DNA of 7,412 nt from Actinomycetota bacterium (GCA_013335845.1 JAAXUU010000057.1:1-7412); one strand, 5' to 3'; shown: positions 1-6,653, counted from the stretch's first letter. Translations and numbers: made by a program. The notes: a model not told the origin generated them from the sequence alone.

Positions 1-13
1 TATGCGGGAACAT
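1..13 (-). CDS. Possible 5' end of a further minus-strand gene, leaving the window
   Basis: Read on the minus strand, an ATG lies at 13-11, preceded by AGGGGAGGAG. Its GGAGG core (25-21) is 7 nt from the ATG, a near-ideal Shine-Dalgarno sequence and spacing. Only four codons (M-F-P-H) fall inside the window, so no product can be named. It would be the next gene in the same direction after the muramidase gene, 157 nt downstream of it. The competing reading is a plus-strand frame open from position 2 to a TAA at 140-142, which could be the tail of a converging gene. I favour the minus-strand start because of its ribosome binding site and the polarity of its neighbours, but it rests on very little sequence. 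Confidence 0.4.
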
Positions 14-155
14 GGTCTCTCCTCCCCTGTTCGAATCCATCGAACTCATAGGCAGGGAGAACACCCTCTCACGCTTGAAGAACGCCCGGTCTTTGGCGCT
101 ATAGTTCCGAGCGACACAATCGAAGACTCGTGCGACACGTAAGGTCGCGAAGCAG
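14..155. other. Left intergenic stretch, no assigned gene
   Basis: This gap separates the GH25 gene from the presumed next minus-strand gene. I see no convincing promoter in it on the minus strand: TATAGC-like and TATGAG-like hexamers occur, but none has a well-spaced -35 element. The plus strand is open in one frame up to the TAA at 140-142. That frame encodes about 46 residues that I do not recognise. The segment GTTCGAATCC (29-38) resembles a tRNA T-loop, but no arms pair around it. Confidence 0.4.
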
Positions 156-189
156 CAAATGGTACGTATCCTAGGATACGTACCATTTG
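156..189. terminator. 34-bp perfect palindrome overlapping the GH25 stop codon, probable hairpin terminator
   Basis: Positions 156-172 and 173-189 are exact reverse complements (17-bp arms) centred on CCTAGG. As RNA this gives a 15-bp stem with a CUAG tetraloop. The last five codons of the muramidase gene and its TAG stop (173-171) lie inside the right half and centre. No U-run follows on either strand, so it is not a canonical intrinsic terminator. It may still terminate, protect the 3' end or stop transcription from both sides. A protein-binding or recombination site is the main alternative. Confidence 0.5.
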
Positions 190-3083
190 TATGTGAGCTC
201 ATTCGGACCGTCGGGATTCATGAGGTTGAGATCGACAGGTCCCGTGATACCTGCAACGGTTCCCGTGCTTGTATACTGCCAGATATCATAGGCGTAGTTC
301 GGCTTCTTTGCGCTTTCTAGGGTTCCGTCTTCCGCATACCGCGGTATCCAGATGAAATCGGAATTGGCGAAATCCAAGTTGTAGGCTGTATAGTTGCTAT
401 GAGATACGTAGATTCCCACCTTCTCGGCTCCGAGTGCGCGCAACGTCATGATGAACGTGTCGGTATTCAGGCGGGTGTTATAGTTCTTCAGGCTTTCTGC
501 CTCGACATCGGCAGTGAAGAAGGTCGGATCACAACCATTGGCGGTCGCAAGGGCATAATACGTCTCGGCTTCGGCGACCGCCTCTGCAGGGGTGGTATAG
601 CGGACGAACGCATAGCAAGCATAAGGAATACCGGTCGCCTCGCAGCCGGCGACGAAGTTGTAATACTCGGGGTCGAGACGGGCATCCCCATTTGCTTCAC
701 GTCTCGGATCTTGGACACGGAGAATCGCAAGGTCGATCGCAGATGCCACATCGGACCAATTGGTAACGGTGTTGTAGTAAGAGAGATCGGCGAACAGGAA
801 ACCGGTTTGGATTTTGCCGGAATACTCCCATGCCCCTCCATCGCGTTTCAGGAACCAGTCTTCAACGACCCTGCTGACGGTTGCATCGGCGACCACGCCC
901 GTGCCACCGAATATATTGAGGGAGATACTCCATTTGCTGCACTCCTGCGCCAGTACATCGAAACTGCAACTTGCGGCGCTTACATCATCGATGAGCAGAA
1001 GAGGAGCAGCAACCTTACCCTGTAAGATGCTTCCCGCCAGTGCATCCGCGAAGCCGTTGCGTGTAGCAAGCGCAAGACCATCCCAGCTGAATTCCACGTT
1101 CGGAGCAACATCGGCTAGGTCGAGGCCGACAAGCCATCGTGCGATTTTCACACTCGTTTCATAGGCGTTCTCGCCGGCCAGACGCGCGACTGTACAACCT
1201 GCCGCTTCAAGGCTCGAGTCGACAGAAGTCGATACAACCCCATCCCCGCCGACGATGATAACGTTTTGGAACGTCTCGACTGCCGCCATAGACTCCACAT
1301 CGAAAAGTCCGTTCGACATCACCAAGAATATCGGTGCCGCAGCCGCGTTGGCATAGGGAGAGATAGAGAGCGCATCGGCGAAATTCTCTCCTGTCGCGAC
1401 GATAGCGGTATCACCCCAAAGACCATTCCCGGCCTCGTATATCTTCCGAACGGTATCGTAGCGGTCCTCTCCCCCAAGGCGTGAAACGGTGATATTGAGA
1501 TCCTCGATCTGGCTTTTTACGACGTCTGTCACCACACCGGTACCGCCGACTATTGTGACATTTTGTACGTCGAGGGTGATAAGAGCTGTTTTCGTATCCT
1601 CCAAGAGCTGGTTGCTCTCGGTCAACAATATAGGAGCATCGATGAGGTGTGCATATGCCGTCGCCGCAAGGGCATCCTTGAAGTCATTGCCGCAAACGAC
1701 GATCGCGTTGTCAGCTTTCGCTTCGCCGTAAGCAGCCAAAGCGAGTTTCCGCATCGTGGCGTAGCGATCGATACCGGAGACTCGGCAGTATTTCACCTCA
1801 GTCGGCACAACGAGCTCACCGGAATATTCCCACTCACCTTGGTTTGCCTTGGCACCCCAAAAAGCCGTGATCTTGTCGGCAGTATCAGCGGAAACCGCGC
1901 CTATACCCCCGAAGATAGTGATTCCGATATTCGCGGAGCTCAGATTATTCTGAATGAGGCTGAACACCGGGTTCGCAGCGTCCGTGTCATCTACGAGCAA
2001 GAGCGGGGCTGTTTTGCTCCCTTGTAGCACACAACCTGCGAGTGCGTCGGCGTAACCGATACGCGTGGCGAACGCCGTTCCTTCCCATGAAAACGTCACG
2101 CTCGGACCGAATGCCGCCTCGGTATCCAAGCCCACGAGCCATGAAGCGATCTTCGCGCTGGTATCATAGGCACCATCCCCTGCAAGCCTGATAATCTCTT
2201 TGCCGGCAAGCTGGGTTTCGAGAGTCTCCGATACTACCCCGGTGCCTCCGACGATGATAACCTTGTCGAACGTTTGCACGGCGGCAAGTGAATCGGCATC
2301 GAGCGTCGTCCCGTCGCTCTGCGTCAAGAAGATCGGGGCATGATAGGCATTGGCATAGGGTGCGATGGACAGAGCATCCGCGAAACCGGTTCCGGTTGCG
2401 ACGATAGCCGTATCACTCCAATCCCCCATTCCTGCGACGTAGACTCCATACGACGAACTTGAAGAGGTATCTCCTGCGATACGTGTCACGCTGCCGATCG
2501 TGGGCATATCCTCACGCAGAAAGGTCTCCACTGCAGTGCTGATCGAAGCTGTTCCTCCGATAATAGTGACCTTTTCCACTCCGAGCGTGAGCAGTGCGGT
2601 CACAGCTTCCGTCGACAGTGCATCCGTCGTGCTCGTGATGATAGGGGCATTCTTCAAGCCGGCATACGCCGCTGCCGCGAACGCATCCTTGTAGTCATCC
2701 CCCCGTACGATAATCGCCTCCACCACGTCGGTACCGCCGTACGCAGCCAGTGAGAGATTCCGCATCGTCACATAGCGGTCTATACCACAGATACGTGTAT
2801 AGGACACACTCGTAAGCTCATCGGTCGACAGCGCGGGGTTTGTATCTTCAGCCGCTGTTACTTCGCTGGAAAGTATGGTTTGACTCTCGTTTTCGGCGGT
2901 TGTACCACTATCTGCTGCACTATCTGCCGCACCACCTGTCGATGCCTCTTCGCTTTCTTGCGCGGAACTTGTATCGGAAGAGCCGTTCACTTCAGGCACC
3001 GCCAGTGCAAAAGGTGCGAATGATATGAGTATTACCATGGTCAAAGCAATCGAAAGGCTGGTCCGTGCTAATCTATTACACAC
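171..3083 (-). CDS. Exported six-CWB2 cell-wall protein with C-terminal GH25 muramidase (lysozyme)
   Basis: The product has 970 residues. A Sec signal peptide ends at an ALA motif (cleavage near residue 28), followed by a Ser/Glu/Thr/Ala-rich linker (29-92). Six CWB2 repeats follow as two triads: about 94-190, 198-297, 298-410, then 432-527, 533-630, 633-745. A GH25 domain occupies about 762-957. GH25 enzymes hydrolyse the MurNAc-beta-1,4-GlcNAc bond of peptidoglycan. The expected acidic residues are visible: D766 in FADLS, and D859 and E861 in the DVE motif; IWIPRY, WQYTS and VDLN (D951) match the family's C-terminal strands. It should therefore be catalytically competent. CWB2 triads in clostridial proteins bind anionic wall polymer non-covalently, so this protein should be wall-attached. 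The start is a GTG at 3083-3081 with AAAGGA (3096-3091) 7 nt upstream. It lies 98 nt after the glucosaminidase paralogue and is probably co-transcribed with it. Six repeats is double the usual three. Confidence 0.9.
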   Translation of the reverse strand: MCNRLARTSLSIALTMVILISFAPFALAVPEVNGSSDTSSAQESEEASTGGAADSAADSGTTAENESQTILSSEVTAAEDTNPALSTDELTSVSYTRICGIDRYVTMRNLSLAAYGGTDVVEAIIVRGDDYKDAFAAAAYAGLKNAPIITSTTDALSTEAVTALLTLGVEKVTIIGGTASISTAVETFLREDMPTIGSVTRIAGDTSSSSSYGVYVAGMGDWSDTAIVATGTGFADALSIAPYANAYHAPIFLTQSDGTTLDADSLAAVQTFDKVIIVGGTGVVSETLETQLAGKEIIRLAGDGAYDTSAKIASWLVGLDTEAAFGPSVTFSWEGTAFATRIGYADALAGCVLQGSKTAPLLLVDDTDAANPVFSLIQNNLSSANIGITIFGGIGAVSADTADKITAFWGAKANQGEWEYSGELVVPTEVKYCRVSGIDRYATMRKLALAAYGEAKADNAIVVCGNDFKDALAATAYAHLIDAPILLTESNQLLEDTKTALITLDVQNVTIVGGTGVVTDVVKSQIEDLNITVSRLGGEDRYDTVRKIYEAGNGLWGDTAIVATGENFADALSISPYANAAAAPIFLVMSNGLFDVESMAAVETFQNVIIVGGDGVVSTSVDSSLEAAGCTVARLAGENAYETSVKIARWLVGLDLADVAPNVEFSWDGLALATRNGFADALAGSILQGKVAAPLLLIDDVSAASCSFDVLAQECSKWSISLNIFGGTGVVADATVSRVVEDWFLKRDGGAWEYSGKIQTGFLFADLSYYNTVTNWSDVASAIDLAILRVQDPRREANGDARLDPEYYNFVAGCEATGIPYACYAFVRYTTPAEAVAEAETYYALATANGCDPTFFTADVEAESLKNYNTRLNTDTFIMTLRALGAEKVGIYVSHSNYTAYNLDFANSDFIWIPRYAEDGTLESAKKPNYAYDIWQYTSTGTVAGITGPVDLNLMNPDGPNELTYKWYVS
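813..2804 (-). repeat. Two tandem CWB2 triads within the GH25 gene, 1011-bp period
   Basis: Triad 1 is encoded at about 1794-2804 and triad 2 at about 813-1793. Equivalent residues R97 and R434 are 337 codons apart. The same offset is seen in DNA: gcatcgt occurs on the plus strand at 2762 and at 1751, 1011 bp apart. Each triad has position-specific signatures: DRY in its first repeat, a FADALSI motif in the second, and G-(D/E)-x-A-Y plus ADALAG...LQG in the third. Each triad ends with a W-E-Y-S-G linker (418-422 and 752-756). Confidence 0.8.
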
Positions 3084-3090
3084 AAAAAAA

Positions 3091-3096
3091 TCCTTT
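3091..3096 (-). promoter_or_regulatory. Ribosome binding site fixing the GTG start of the GH25 gene
   Basis: AAAGGA on the minus strand is separated from the GTG at 3083 by seven T residues. No other in-frame start has a comparable site. The protein begun here starts directly with a short basic region and hydrophobic signal peptide, as expected. Confidence 0.7.
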
Positions 3097-3103
3097 ACTT
3101 TTC

Positions 3104-3120
3104 AAACCGACAAAACCGAC
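3104..3120. repeat. Short tandem repeat (GTCGGTTT, two copies) in the leader of the GH25 gene
   Basis: On the minus strand GTCGGTTTT is followed directly by GTCGGTTT, just upstream of the ribosome binding site. It may be a chance low-complexity stretch or a small binding site. I see no well-formed promoter around it. Confidence 0.3.
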
Positions 3121-3138
3121 GAATCCAAACAGAACCTT

Positions 3139-3166
3139 CGTACGCATACCGGTATGTGCGCATACG
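3139..3166 (-). other. Hairpin in the gap between the two CWB2 genes
   Basis: On the minus-strand transcript CGUAUGCG (3166-3159) pairs with UGCGUACG (3146-3139) over 8 bp around a 12-nt loop. Two of the pairs are G-U wobbles that would be A-C mismatches on the plus-strand transcript, so the fold favours the coding direction. The loop region contains a perfect 12-bp DNA palindrome (3145-3156, CATACC/GGTATG). No U-run follows, so a complete terminator is unlikely. An attenuating, stabilising or operator role is possible. Confidence 0.4.
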
Positions 3167-3181
3167 ACTTACGAGCAATAA

Positions 3182-6043
3182 TCACTCCGAAAGGTAGATG
3201 GGGACATCATAGGTGAGCGTCATGGAAGAGGTCGAAGTCGCGTACACGCTAGACATGATCCTGCCGATTTTGGCCGCCCAAGCGACATCGCTCGCATATT
3301 GATAGCCCGAGTTGCCCGAAACGACTGCCGCCGGAGCCCAGCGCATCTCATAGAGTGTATCCTGACCGCGGGCATACAGATAGTTCTCGGAAATCAGCTT
3401 TGCTGCACCCGAAATCGCCAACTCCGGAGAAGACCAGCCGTACTTGACCGCAGCGCCCCTTCCGCCGGTAAGCCCTGATGAGTCAGTAGCCCCATAACCG
3501 TAGAAATTGTAGTAGGTCAATCCGTCGGTATGGACGAATCCCTGGGCAAGTGTGCTTGTACCATAACCCGTCTCGAGGAGAGCGTGGGCGACAAGATACG
3601 CTTCGTTTATGTGATAGGTAAGGGAAGCGTTCACGAACGCCGACCCCATACCCTCGAGATTGCCGCGACCGACCAACAGGGAGTCTATCTCAGCTGCGGT
3701 AAGCCCGGTATAACCGGTAAGAACCGCAAACTGGTAGTATTCGGGGTCACTTGCGGAAAACGAAGCGGAATCCAAATAGTATTCAATCTGCTCGAGAGTG
3801 GCGTCGACGAAAATCCCGTTTACCCAGATCTTCTCGAGGTCATGGTCGCGATGGTAGGTAGCCGCGGCAGTGAGCGTCATGTTGTAAAGAGTCGTCCCCA
3901 CAGCATGGTACCTGACCAACTCGCCCGCATAGGACCATGAGCCGCCGTCGGTTTTATAAACCCAGCAATTCTTGATCCGATCGAGCGTTGTCTGCGGAAC
4001 GACCCCCGTACCGCCGAGAATAACGATCGCACAGTTCTCACTACTCACGTAGTCGTCTATCAAATTGAAAACCGACTCTGCTGCAGCGGCATCATCAACG
4101 AGCAGGAGTGGCGAAGTGTTCCTGCCTTGGAGGATGCTTCCCGCAAGCGCATCGGCGAAACCGTTGCGCGTGGCGAAAGCAGTCCCATCCCACCGGAACG
4201 TCACACCGGGACCGAAATCACCGCTCATATCGAGGCCCATAATCCATTTCGCTATGCTCGCACTCGTGGCGTAGGCGTTATCCCCGGCAAGGCGCACGAC
4301 AGCGCACCCCGCCGTCCTGAGCTGACTGTCGAGAGAAGTTGAAACAACTCCCGTACCCCCTGTGATGATGACCTTATCGAACGTCTTGGCGGCAGCCAAG
4401 GAGGCCGCATCAAGCAGGCCGTTGCTCTGCGCGAGGAAGATCGGAGAATGAGCTGCGTTCGCATAGGGGGAAATCGATAACGCATCGGCGAAATTGGAGG
4501 CAGTCGAGATAATCGCAGTATCGCCCCACGAACCAATGCCGGCTTCGTAGACTTCATACGCGGTGGCGAAGCAGTCATCGCCCCAAATACGGGTAACATC
4601 GATTCCGAGTGAGCGTATCCGTGTTTCATTAGTCACGCTCACCGCACCGGTGCCGCCGATGATAGTCACCTTGTCGACACCGAGGGTAAGAAGAGCTGTG
4701 CCCGTCTCATCGCCGAACGCATCCGATGGGATCAAAATCACCGGTGCATCGATAAGCCCCGCATATGCCGTCGCTGCAAGGGCATCCTTGAAGTCATCGC
4801 CACGAACGATGATCGCCTGCGTGGCTCCCGAGGTACCGTATGCCGCAAGGGAAAGGTTCAGCATCGTCGCATAACGATCTGCTCCGAAGATGCGTGTGTA
4901 ATCCACGGAAGTAGGTAGAATCAAATCGCCTTGAAAGGTCCACTCTCCCTCATTGATCGCGCTTGCCCAATATGCCGTGATTCTACTCGCCGTCGTAGAG
5001 GGAATCACACCGATACCGCCGAGGAAACATACATCGATCGCCTTGGATGAAAGTGTGTTTTGAATCAAAGCGAAAACCGAATTCGCCGAATCGTTTGAAT
5101 CCACCAGTACTATGGGTGCTGCGCTATGCCCTTGTAGGATGCTGCCCGCAAGTGCATCGGCGAAACCGAAACGCGTTGCGAAGGCGGTCCCATCCCACGT
5201 GAACGCTACGCTCGGCTGGAACGTCGCCGCAAGCGTGTCACCGACAAGCCAGTGCGCGATAGCAACACTTGTATCATAGGCATTATCCCCTCCAAGACGC
5301 ACCACCGAACACCCTGATGCTTTCAAATCCTCCTCAAGGGAAGCTGAGACGACACCTGTGCCTCCCGCGATGATGACCTTGTCGAATGTCTTGGCAGCAG
5401 CAAGGGATGCCGCATCGAGCAGGTCGTCCGATTTCGTTACGAAAATAGGAGCGCCTGCTGCGTTTGCATAGGGCGAAATGGAAAGCGCGTCCGGATAGTC
5501 CTTCCCTGTGGCTATAATCGCGGTATCCCCCCAGCTTCCCTTACCTGCTGCATACACGTTATAAAACGTCGTATAGATATCGGTTCCCGAGATACGGGTG
5601 ACGTTCTCGGCGCCGTACATTTCCTCTAGGGTCGTTTCCACGACTGAGCTCACGTCGCTGGCGCCTCCGATGATGGTAACTTTCTCGACCCCGAGAGTGA
5701 GAAGCGCAGTCGCTGCTTCCCTAGACAGGGAGTTGCTTTCAGTCAGGATGAGGGCCGCATCTTTCAAACCCGCATAGGCGGTCGCCGCAAGGGCATCATC
5801 GTATGCATCGCCACGCACCACGATAGCTTCCTTTGTACCGGTTCCACCATAAGCGGCCAAGGCGAGATTGCGCATCGTGACATAACGGTCGTTTCCGCAG
5901 ATACGCGTATAACTCACAGATGTAACCACTCCATCGGCCTGCACGGATTCGCCTTCGATAGCCCAAGCAAGCGGAGCCAAGGAGCACGTCACTACTAACG
6001 CGATCACGAATGACATGCATGTTCGTAGAGTCTTATTCGACAT
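3182..6043 (-). CDS. Exported six-CWB2 cell-wall protein with C-terminal GH73-type N-acetylglucosaminidase
   Basis: The product has 953 residues from the ATG at 6043-6041. A Sec signal peptide ends near residue 28 (AWA). Six CWB2 repeats follow as two triads: about 43-142, 148-246, 247-361, then 382-476, 482-578, 581-695. The glucosaminidase region spans about 716-931. It resembles LytD/Atl-type endo-beta-N-acetylglucosaminidases (Glucosaminidase family), with an EYY...NFYGYGA layout, LVAHALLETGYGTSTLA carrying the expected catalytic Glu (E824), and N846 in YYNFYGYGA. Such enzymes cut the GlcNAc-beta-1,4-MurNAc bond, complementary to the neighbouring muramidase. I chose ATG over an in-frame TTG at 6055-6053. 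AAGG (6052-6049) sits 5 nt before the ATG, whereas the TTG directly abuts GGAGA with no spacer. The gene lies 30 nt after the small membrane-protein gene, so an operon is likely. It ends in TGA (3184-3182). The exact carbohydrate product is inferred from the family. Confidence 0.9.
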   Translation of the reverse strand: MSNKTLRTCMSFVIALVVTCSLAPLAWAIEGESVQADGVVTSVSYTRICGNDRYVTMRNLALAAYGGTGTKEAIVVRGDAYDDALAATAYAGLKDAALILTESNSLSREAATALLTLGVEKVTIIGGASDVSSVVETTLEEMYGAENVTRISGTDIYTTFYNVYAAGKGSWGDTAIIATGKDYPDALSISPYANAAGAPIFVTKSDDLLDAASLAAAKTFDKVIIAGGTGVVSASLEEDLKASGCSVVRLGGDNAYDTSVAIAHWLVGDTLAATFQPSVAFTWDGTAFATRFGFADALAGSILQGHSAAPIVLVDSNDSANSVFALIQNTLSSKAIDVCFLGGIGVIPSTTASRITAYWASAINEGEWTFQGDLILPTSVDYTRIFGADRYATMLNLSLAAYGTSGATQAIIVRGDDFKDALAATAYAGLIDAPVILIPSDAFGDETGTALLTLGVDKVTIIGGTGAVSVTNETRIRSLGIDVTRIWGDDCFATAYEVYEAGIGSWGDTAIISTASNFADALSISPYANAAHSPIFLAQSNGLLDAASLAAAKTFDKVIITGGTGVVSTSLDSQLRTAGCAVVRLAGDNAYATSASIAKWIMGLDMSGDFGPGVTFRWDGTAFATRNGFADALAGSILQGRNTSPLLLVDDAAAAESVFNLIDDYVSSENCAIVILGGTGVVPQTTLDRIKNCWVYKTDGGSWSYAGELVRYHAVGTTLYNMTLTAAATYHRDHDLEKIWVNGIFVDATLEQIEYYLDSASFSASDPEYYQFAVLTGYTGLTAAEIDSLLVGRGNLEGMGSAFVNASLTYHINEAYLVAHALLETGYGTSTLAQGFVHTDGLTYYNFYGYGATDSSGLTGGRGAAVKYGWSSPELAISGAAKLISENYLYARGQDTLYEMRWAPAAVVSGNSGYQYASDVAWAAKIGRIMSSVYATSTSSMTLTYDVPIYLSE
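3917..5914 (-). repeat. Two tandem CWB2 triads within the glucosaminidase gene, 1011-bp period
   Basis: Triad 1 is encoded at about 4904-5914 and triad 2 at about 3917-4903. The plus-strand sequence gcatcgt appears at 5872 and 4861, exactly 1011 bp apart, the same spacing as in the neighbouring gene. Triads close with EWTFQGDL (367-374) and SWSYAGEL (702-709). The second repeat of each triad is the least canonical (GTDIY, GDDCF), while the third repeats keep GDNAY. Confidence 0.8.
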
Positions 6044-6062
6044 AACCACCTTCAATCTCCAT
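6033..6062 (-). CDS. Possible 9-codon mini-ORF overlapping the start of the glucosaminidase gene
   Basis: An ATG at 6062-6060 opens MEIEGGYVE and ends at a TAA (6035-6033), in a different frame from the hydrolase and overlapping its ATG by 11 nt. GAGGG (6074-6070) lies 7 nt upstream, a better-spaced Shine-Dalgarno than that of the hydrolase itself. If translated, it could couple translation of the hydrolase to that of the upstream gene. A frame this short can easily arise by chance. Confidence 0.2.
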   Translation of the reverse strand: MEIEGGYVE

Positions 6063-6073
6063 TGAGTTTCCCT

Positions 6074-6559
6074 CTATTTCTTGCTGTGCAAGCCACCGGC
6101 ACCCGCCGTACCGCTCTTACGCCGGAGCAGTACGGATGCAAAGATGCAGATCAACGCGAGAACGGCAAAGCCTACACTCGTGGGAATAATCCAACTTGGA
6201 AACGAATCCACCTCGTCCACACTTGCTCCCGAGCCGTCGTCAGCGATGCCCGTCTGCTCGGATTGTCCGGAGGTTTGTTCTTGATATTCTCCCTCATCGG
6301 GAGCGACATATACTTCGTCGGTACTATCGGTGGGCAAAGTACCGTCTTCGCCGATATCGGGTGCAACTTCGTTTTGCGCCGCAGTGCCCTCGAGGTCATC
6401 TTCGACCCTGATGAACGAGGAAGATGAACTAGCCGCATCGATGGCAGTAGAGTAGGTGGTCTCCTCTATAGGAATAGAGAAAGCGAAGGGAGCGCACGCA
6501 AGTGCACATAAGATTGTAGACACGAAAAAAAGCGCCCTTGTATGTTTTAGTAGTTTCAT
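6074..6559 (-). CDS. Small exported, C-terminally membrane-anchored acidic protein of unknown function
   Basis: The product has 161 residues and I do not recognise its family. Residues 1-28 look like a Sec signal peptide (basic start, hydrophobic core, AFS before the mature IPIEE). Residues 29-122 are a low-complexity ectodomain rich in Ser, Asp, Glu and Thr, with little Lys or Arg. Residues 123-145 form one hydrophobic segment (WIIPTSVGFAVLALICIFASV), followed by the basic tail LLRRK and KK at the end. The expected topology is ectodomain outside, single membrane anchor, short cytoplasmic tail. There is no LPXTG sortase motif, and the CALAC stretch is not a good lipobox. The start ATG (6559-6557) has AAGG (6569-6566) 6 nt upstream. 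It heads the block ahead of the two wall hydrolases, 30 nt before the first. This suggests, without proving, a role with them, for example as a membrane partner or spacer protein. Confidence 0.75.
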   Translation of the reverse strand: MKLLKHTRALFFVSTILCALACAPFAFSIPIEETTYSTAIDAASSSSSFIRVEDDLEGTAAQNEVAPDIGEDGTLPTDSTDEVYVAPDEGEYQEQTSGQSEQTGIADDGSGASVDEVDSFPSWIIPTSVGFAVLALICIFASVLLRRKSGTAGAGGLHSKK

Positions 6560-6620
6560 CGGCGACCTTAGAATATTTTGTTTGGTACTACCCGTAGAAC
6601 ATCACGCAAATACAAGGTAA

Positions 6621-6650
6621 ATCATACCGCACCTCTGTCGCAGCGAACAA
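6621..6650 (-). promoter_or_regulatory. Candidate sigma-70-type promoter for the three-gene block
   Basis: On the minus strand, TTGTTC (6650-6645) and TATGAT (6626-6621) are separated by 18 nt. The -10 matches the consensus at 5 of 6 positions; the -35 is weak (TTG only). Transcription would start near 6614, giving a leader of about 55 nt before the ATG at 6559. Confidence 0.4.
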
Positions 6651-6653
6651 GCG

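Noticed and set aside
29..38. GTTCGAATCC resembling a tRNA T-loop
   Set aside because: The flanking bases cannot form a T-stem, and no acceptor or anticodon arm is present on either strand.
399..1025. Plus-strand open frame of about 208 codons opposite the GH25 gene
   Set aside because: It is antisense to well-conserved GH25 and CWB2 coding sequence, has no recognisable motif, and is a by-product of the codon bias of the opposite strand. The same applies to plus-strand frames at 1563-2027, 3530-3940 and others opposite the CWB2 genes.
6053..6055. TTG as the start of the glucosaminidase gene
   Set aside because: The purine-rich GGAGA directly abuts the TTG with no spacer. The ATG at 6043 has AAGG at a 5-nt spacing and directly begins a typical signal peptide.
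171..6055. CRISPR array or mobile element as an explanation of the regular repeats
   Set aside because: The 1011-bp periodicity is fully in frame and encodes CWB2 domains. There are no short identical repeats with spacers, no transposase and no terminal inverted repeats.
6493..6508. Possible lipoprotein signal (CALAC) in the small exported protein
   Set aside because: The residues before the cysteines do not fit the lipobox consensus, and a normal signal-peptidase I site follows at about residue 28.
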